From Bacteroidia bacterium (GTDB lineage: Bacteria; Bacteroidota; Bacteroidia; Bacteroidales; VadinHA17): 10,054 nt of DNA. Both the position numbers and the translations under genes were made by a program. Under the pieces are notes generated by a model. The model saw only the letters and a program-made list of their open reading frames with translations, was not told the origin of the DNA and made no database searches. Numbering within the stretch: the first letter of the stretch is position 1; every line of letters begins with the position of its first letter. Of this stretch, positions 6,047 through 10,054 are shown one piece after another. The stretch spans positions 1 to 10,054 of the forward strand of contig JAPLEC010000020.1 in NCBI GenBank assembly GCA_026391515.1, in the 5' to 3' direction.

Positions 6047-7012
6047 ATGATGGAACCTGTTGTTGCCCAATTGCCTATAGATCAGATTATTGCAGAACTT
6101 ACCAAAGACAAGCTGTTGCGAAAGACAAACAATGGCAACAATGAGGTTTATGTTTTTGATAACAACACATCACCGGTTTTAATGCATGAGGTTGGCAGGG
6201 TCAGGGAGATTACTTTCAGGCATGCCGGAGGCGGAACCGGTCACTCAATTGATATTGATAATTTTGATACTGCAAAGGAAGATCCTCAGAAACAGTTAAT
6301 TGTATGGGATCCGGAAAACAAGGAAATAGTCGGGGGCTATCGTTTTTATTTCCCGCCAAAAGGTTGTATTCATTGTGATATTACAAAGCTTGCCTCTTCA
6401 TCATATTTTAAATTCTCTGAAAAGTTCCTTACCAAATATTTTCCTCATATGATGGAGCTGGGACGGTCGTTCGTACATCCTGATTACCAGTCGAAAGCTA
6501 TGGGAAGAAAAAGTCTTTTTGCGCTTGATAACCTGTGGGATGGTCTTTGTGCAATCGTACTTGATAATCACCATCTTAAATATGTTTTTGGGAAGGTTAC
6601 AATGTACCCGCATTTTAACCAGTATGCGAGAAGTATGATCCTTTATTTTCTTAAGAAACATTTCAACGATCCTGATAATCTTATCACTCCTATTGAGCCT
6701 GCAAATATCGACCTCTATGAGGAGGAGATGAAAAAACTTTTTAAAAGCTGGCGTTATAAAGAAGATTACAAGATTCTTTCAACTGAAGTCAGAAAACTCG
6801 GAGAGACAATTCCGCCTCTCATAAATGCATATATGAAACTTTCTCCCACTATGCGGACTTTCGGAACATTTATCAATCATAAATTCGGAAATGTTGAAGA
6901 GACAGGAATAATGATAACATTAAAGGATATATATGTTGAGAAGATCAACAGGCATCTCTCCTCGTACAAGAAAGACTTCCTGATCACATGGTTTTCGCAT
7001 GAACGTCAGTAA
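6047..7012 (+). CDS. glsB: Hemolysin-like GNAT N-acyltransferase (OlsB family), candidate GlsB
   Basis: This 321-residue protein resembles the OlsB/hemolysin-like branch of the GNAT fold, enzymes that transfer a 3-hydroxyacyl chain from acyl-ACP to the amino group of an amino acid. Recognisable parts are REITFRHAGGGTGHSID (about 53-69), LIVWDPENKEIVGGYRF (about 84-100), MELGRSFVHPDYQS (136-149, the conserved E-x-G-R block) and a C-terminal alpha-helical extension of about 120 residues that is longer than in OlsB. The start is the first of two adjacent ATGs at 6047 and 6050; an in-frame TTG at 6041 is less likely. It follows the O-acyltransferase by 70 AT-rich bases, which fits sequential N- then O-acylation of one amino-acid lipid, as for GlsB/GlsA. 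Its last 7 bases overlap the convergent purF-like gene. The family call is strong; glycine as the substrate is by analogy only. Confidence 0.8.
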   Translation: MMEPVVAQLPIDQIIAELTKDKLLRKTNNGNNEVYVFDNNTSPVLMHEVGRVREITFRHAGGGTGHSIDIDNFDTAKEDPQKQLIVWDPENKEIVGGYRFYFPPKGCIHCDITKLASSSYFKFSEKFLTKYFPHMMELGRSFVHPDYQSKAMGRKSLFALDNLWDGLCAIVLDNHHLKYVFGKVTMYPHFNQYARSMILYFLKKHFNDPDNLITPIEPANIDLYEEEMKKLFKSWRYKEDYKILSTEVRKLGETIPPLINAYMKLSPTMRTFGTFINHKFGNVEETGIMITLKDIYVEKINRHLSSYKKDFLITWFSHERQ

Positions 7013-8907
7013 GCTCTTGCATTCCTGCCCTCAACAAAGTTAATAAAGGACTGATTTGCAACTTTATTTCCACCTGGTGTTGGATAATTTCCTGTAAAAT
7101 ACCAGTCACCTGTATGACCCGGACAAGCTTCATGCAATCCTTCAATTGATTGAAAAACTATTTCAACATCAGCATTTATCTCTTCAGAACTGAGCATTCC
7201 GGAAATCTTTTTTGAGATTTCTTCAGTGCAGAAAGGTTTATATATCTCTCTGACAAGATTCCTTATTTCTTCAACGGGTTTCTGCAACTCGGATTTTGCC
7301 TCCTGATAAATTTCATTGATCAGTGATTCTTTTCCGGTATCCTTTAAAAGTTCTATAGCTGCCTTAAATGCTATTAAATCACCAAGCTTTGCCATATCGA
7401 TACCATAACAATCAGGATATCTTAATTGCGGTGAAGATGATACTATTACAATTTTTTTAGGATCAAGCCTGTCGAGTATCCTGATAATACTTTTCTTAAG
7501 CGTGGTCCCTCTCACTATTGAATCATCAATTACAACGAGGTTATCAATGCCGCGTCTGATGACTCCATATGTTACATCATAAACATGTCCGACCAGATCA
7601 TCCCTCGAGCTGTCTTCTGTAATAAATGTTCTGAGCTTTGCATCTTTTACTGCAATCTTTTCCACCCTTGGTCTGTGGTTAATGATTTCCGCAAGTTTTT
7701 CTTTTGTAGGGGTTTTCCCGTTTTGTAATATAGCATCAATTTTGGACTGGTTGAGGTAATCTTCCACACCTTTAATAAGCCCGTAAAATGCACTCTCAGC
7801 TGTATTTGGAATATAAGAAAATACTGTATTGTCGAGGTCATAATTTACAGCTTTCAGAACCGACTGTGTGAGCAGCTCACCAAGCTTTTTCCTTTCACGA
7901 TAAATGGTTTTATCTGTTCCTCTCGAAAAATATATTCGTTCGAACGAGCATTTTCGGATTTCAGCATCTTCCCTCAGTCTGACAACTGATGTTTCGCCTG
8001 AAGCTTTAATAATTATAGCATGTGCAGGTGGAAGCTCAATAACATTATCAGTTCTTACGTTGAAGATGGTCTGGATTACCGGTCTCTCGGAAGCAACGAC
8101 AACTACTTCATCATCAATATAATAGAAAGCCGGTCTTATTCCTGCAGGATCTCTCATAACAAATGCATCGCCGTGACCTACCATTCCGGCCATTGTATAA
8201 CCGCCATCCCAGTTACGGCTGGCTTTTGATAAAATAGTTGCAAGGTCAAGATTCCTCTCTATCAATGGTGATATTTCTTTTTTGGAATATCCCTGTTCCT
8301 TGAACTGTCTGAATAATCTTTCATTTTCTTCATCAAGACGATGACCAACATTCTCAAGGATTGTTACTGTATCTGAAAAATCGACAGGATTCTGGCCAAG
8401 GTCGATCAGGTTGCTGAAGATCTCACCAACGTTGGTAAGATTGAAGTTACCGGCCATTACCAGGTTCTTTGATTTCCAGTTATTTTCACGGCTCACAGGG
8501 TGAACATAGTCGATTTTATAATTACCGTAAGTGCCGTATCTCAGATGACCGAGATAAACATCGCAGGCAAAAGGTATATTATCTTTTATATAACATGAAT
8601 TCTGCGCTTCTTCTTTATTCCCCCGGGTAATTTTATTAATGTCTTCGTAAATAAGTCCGAATATCTCTTTTATAGGATTTGATCTGTTTGATCTTTGTCT
8701 GAAAATATATCTGTTGCCAGGTTGAACATTCAATTTTATTCCTGCGATTCCTGCACCATCCTGACCTCTGTTATGCTGTTTTTCCATCATCAGGTACATC
8801 TTCTGGAGGCCGTAGTCCCATGCACCATATTTATCAATATAATAATCTATCGGCTTACGCAATCTCAACATTGCAATGCCGCATTCATGCTTGATACTAT
8901 CGCTCAT
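7006..8907 (-). CDS. purF: PurF-like amidophosphoribosyltransferase (long Bacteroidota form)
   Basis: PurF catalyses the first step of purine synthesis: glutamine plus PRPP gives phosphoribosylamine. The 633-residue protein has an N-terminal class II glutamine amidotransferase domain with the presumed nucleophile Cys9 (in HECGIAMLR), QHNRGQDGAGI (44-54), HLRYGTYG (121-128) and DPAGIRP (253-259), then a phosphoribosyltransferase domain with an intact PRPP loop VVIDDSIVRGTT (458-469) and SSPQLRYPDCYGID (491-504). It is about 130 residues longer than E. coli PurF. Two details are unusual. Eight residues precede Cys9, so a propeptide must be removed for it to act as an N-terminal nucleophile, as in B. 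subtilis PurF. The usual oxyanion NG of HNGNLTN reads NF here (GNFNLTN, 153-159). The gene starts 2 bases after the SPOR-gene stop. Long PurF-like proteins are, as I recall, often a second paralogue in this phylum, so the main purine enzyme may be elsewhere. Confidence 0.85.
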   Translation of the reverse strand: MSDSIKHECGIAMLRLRKPIDYYIDKYGAWDYGLQKMYLMMEKQHNRGQDGAGIAGIKLNVQPGNRYIFRQRSNRSNPIKEIFGLIYEDINKITRGNKEEAQNSCYIKDNIPFACDVYLGHLRYGTYGNYKIDYVHPVSRENNWKSKNLVMAGNFNLTNVGEIFSNLIDLGQNPVDFSDTVTILENVGHRLDEENERLFRQFKEQGYSKKEISPLIERNLDLATILSKASRNWDGGYTMAGMVGHGDAFVMRDPAGIRPAFYYIDDEVVVVASERPVIQTIFNVRTDNVIELPPAHAIIIKASGETSVVRLREDAEIRKCSFERIYFSRGTDKTIYRERKKLGELLTQSVLKAVNYDLDNTVFSYIPNTAESAFYGLIKGVEDYLNQSKIDAILQNGKTPTKEKLAEIINHRPRVEKIAVKDAKLRTFITEDSSRDDLVGHVYDVTYGVIRRGIDNLVVIDDSIVRGTTLKKSIIRILDRLDPKKIVIVSSSPQLRYPDCYGIDMAKLGDLIAFKAAIELLKDTGKESLINEIYQEAKSELQKPVEEIRNLVREIYKPFCTEEISKKISGMLSSEEINADVEIVFQSIEGLHEACPGHTGDWYFTGNYPTPGGNKVANQSFINFVEGRNARAY

Positions 8908-8909
8908 AA

Positions 8910-9401
8910 TTATTTTTTAATTAGGTCGGGGAAATTAATAATATCAGGAACAGGGTAAGCATTTGGAAATTCTTTCCGGACCATCAGAAGAAATCTATAA
9001 CACTCTGTTTTTGTTCTGAAGTCACCAGCTCTTACCATGTACCAGCCTGGTTCCTGGTACTGTGCATAGGATCTCAGTTCCGGAAATTTATTTTCGGGGA
9101 AAGTATTTATAAATTCTGCTCTTGCTTTTGCTGATTCTTCGCGTGCATTTCTGACAGAGCTGTAATAGATCTGAATTCGAAAACCCGACATTCCCTGAAT
9201 TCCTTCAGCAGTTCGCAATTTTTTATTTATAATTATGTATCTGCTTAAAAGAGAGTCGATTGCCGGATTCTGGTAAATGTTTAGCTTCCCTGAGCTTTCC
9301 GGTCTTTTGAAAAGATCCGAAGTTTTAATGAATGCCTGGGATTTGCAAAAGTCAACCGTAAGAACAAGGATAATAAGAAATAAAAATATCTTTCGGATCA
9401 T
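8910..9401 (-). CDS. Secreted SPOR-domain protein
   Basis: This 163-residue protein begins with a clear signal peptide: basic MIRK, then a hydrophobic core rich in Leu, Ile and Phe (5-16), with likely cleavage around residue 20-23 (KSQA). The cysteine before the cleavage zone is in VDFC, which does not fit a good lipobox, so a soluble periplasmic protein is favoured. From about 72 to 150 there is a SPOR domain: FRIQIYYSS opening strand, a helix with repeated Ala/Arg, then WYMVRAGDFRTKTE and a closing helix before FPNAYPV. SPOR domains bind denuded glycan strands of septal peptidoglycan. The start at 9401 was chosen because it puts the signal peptide at the N-terminus; an upstream ATG at 9458 would overlap the previous gene. 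It ends 2 bases before the purF-like gene, suggesting coupling, and follows the upstream gene by 19 bases. The exact role is unknown. Confidence 0.85.
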   Translation of the reverse strand: MIRKIFLFLIILVLTVDFCKSQAFIKTSDLFKRPESSGKLNIYQNPAIDSLLSRYIIINKKLRTAEGIQGMSGFRIQIYYSSVRNAREESAKARAEFINTFPENKFPELRSYAQYQEPGWYMVRAGDFRTKTECYRFLLMVRKEFPNAYPVPDIINFPDLIKK

Positions 9402-9420
9402 GCACCAAAGATATTGTTTT

Positions 9421-10054
9421 TTACAATGAAGGTTTGATTGCCAAATAAAAGTTTCCACCTGTTGAACCAGCTACAAGAATATTCTTATCATAAAATATAT
9501 CAATATCTGCTCCAAAAGCATCAGTAGTATATGAGTCACATACATTGAACATCCTGATTGGACCCATAACTGTTCCGGAATATGGATCAAGTACACTGAT
9601 AATGAAACAATTCCTGTTCAGCATGAATAGAATATCAGAATCATTTGAGATCAGGGCAGAGCCTGAATTTGAGTACTCAAAGTATTTCTTCCATCCCAGC
9701 TTGCCTGAAGTACTCAGTGATACCATAAATGAATTCTCAAGAGTTCCGGATGTATTGGCAGCTTCTATCCTGCCTGTTGCATAAAGGCTGTCTGATCCTA
9801 TCAATAATACATCATTGCAAACTGATGTAAAATCAGTGTTAGTGTAAATTTTTTGTTCCCATAGTTTCTGAAGATTGCTATTATATTTTGCTACACTTGC
9901 AGAAGCTTTATATCCTTTAACTTTCCTTGTCAGGGCCAGATAGATATTTCCTGAATTGTCAACTACAACCTGACTTGCAGAAATAGTATCAGTTTCTATA
10001 ATCTTATCATTTTTAATTATTTGTCCCGTGGTATCAAACCAGATAAACAGAAGT
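9421..10054 (-). CDS. Beta-propeller-like (SBBP-type repeat) protein, C-terminal 211 residues
   Basis: The frame is open from the right edge to a TAA at 9423-9421; the start lies outside the window. The 211 visible residues alternate short strands with turns, and several stretches look like the SBBP/seven-bladed propeller repeat: DNSGNIYLALT followed by VAKYNSNLQKLWEQ, then LLIGSDSLYATGRI followed by FMVSLSTSGKLGWKKYF, and finally NILVAGSTGGNFYLAIKP. This pattern (an Asn-x-Tyr/Phe blade strand, then a Lys-Tyr-Asn or Ser-Thr-Ser turn, then a Trp) suggests an extracytoplasmic propeller, but no signal peptide can be seen because the N-terminus is missing. No type IX secretion C-terminal signal is evident at the end. 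It stands 19 bases upstream of the SPOR gene and may share its transcript. No function is claimed. Confidence 0.7.
   Translation of the reverse strand, partial: LLFIWFDTTGQIIKNDKIIETDTISASQVVVDNSGNIYLALTRKVKGYKASASVAKYNSNLQKLWEQKIYTNTDFTSVCNDVLLIGSDSLYATGRIEAANTSGTLENSFMVSLSTSGKLGWKKYFEYSNSGSALISNDSDILFMLNRNCFIISVLDPYSGTVMGPIRMFNVCDSYTTDAFGADIDIFYDKNILVAGSTGGNFYLAIKPSL

Noticed and set aside
9402..9458. Upstream ATG at 9458 as the start of the SPOR protein
   Set aside because: It would overlap the end of the preceding gene and put 19 polar or mixed residues before a clear signal peptide. The start at 9401 is better.
1..10054. Defence system, CRISPR array, prophage or transposon
   Set aside because: No spaced repeats, transposase, integrase, tRNA or phage-type protein was found. 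The genes are core metabolism, division and envelope genes.

Overview
The window is a piece of a Bacteroidota chromosome, most likely from the Bacteroidales/Marinilabiliales side. The evidence is the moderate-to-low GC content, division-cluster genes in the order mraZ-rsmH-ftsL-ftsI-murE with a Bacteroidota-type short FtsL and a PASTA-tailed FtsI, few Shine-Dalgarno sequences, a TAnnTTTG-type promoter match, a long PurF-like amidotransferase, a Bacteroidota-style secreted SPOR protein and a paired acyltransferase locus of the glycine-lipid type. The lineage is judged from protein character, not from a database search.

Positions 1-4678 (minus strand) hold the start of the division and cell-wall (dcw) operon: mraZ, rsmH, ftsL, ftsI and the first 277 codons of murE, which runs off the left edge. 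The genes overlap by one base or are separated by 1-4 bases, so they form one translationally coupled unit. Three tandem 10-bp AAAGTGG repeats lie just upstream of mraZ and fit the known MraZ operator. The notable defect is in murE: the two start ATGs are followed at once by an in-frame TAG, with no usual in-frame start before the ATP-binding loop, although the rest of the frame encodes an intact-looking MurE.

Positions 4679-5130 hold no convincing gene. This divergent intergenic region contains the MraZ repeats, a perfect 13-bp palindrome, two other repeat-like modules and a good Bacteroidota -7 box facing right.

Positions 5131-7012 (plus strand) hold a lysophospholipid-type O-acyltransferase followed by a hemolysin-like/OlsB-type GNAT N-acyltransferase. 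Together they could make a diacylated amino-acid lipid, by analogy with GlsA/GlsB glycine lipids of Bacteroides.

Positions 7006-10054 (minus strand) hold a second tight cluster reading towards the acyltransferases: a beta-propeller-like protein (partial, entering from the right edge), a secreted SPOR-domain protein, and a 633-residue PurF-like amidophosphoribosyltransferase. The PurF gene and the N-acyltransferase gene converge and overlap by 7 bases. No RNA gene, CRISPR array, insertion sequence or phage gene was seen. Apart from the murE start, the window is mostly core housekeeping DNA.
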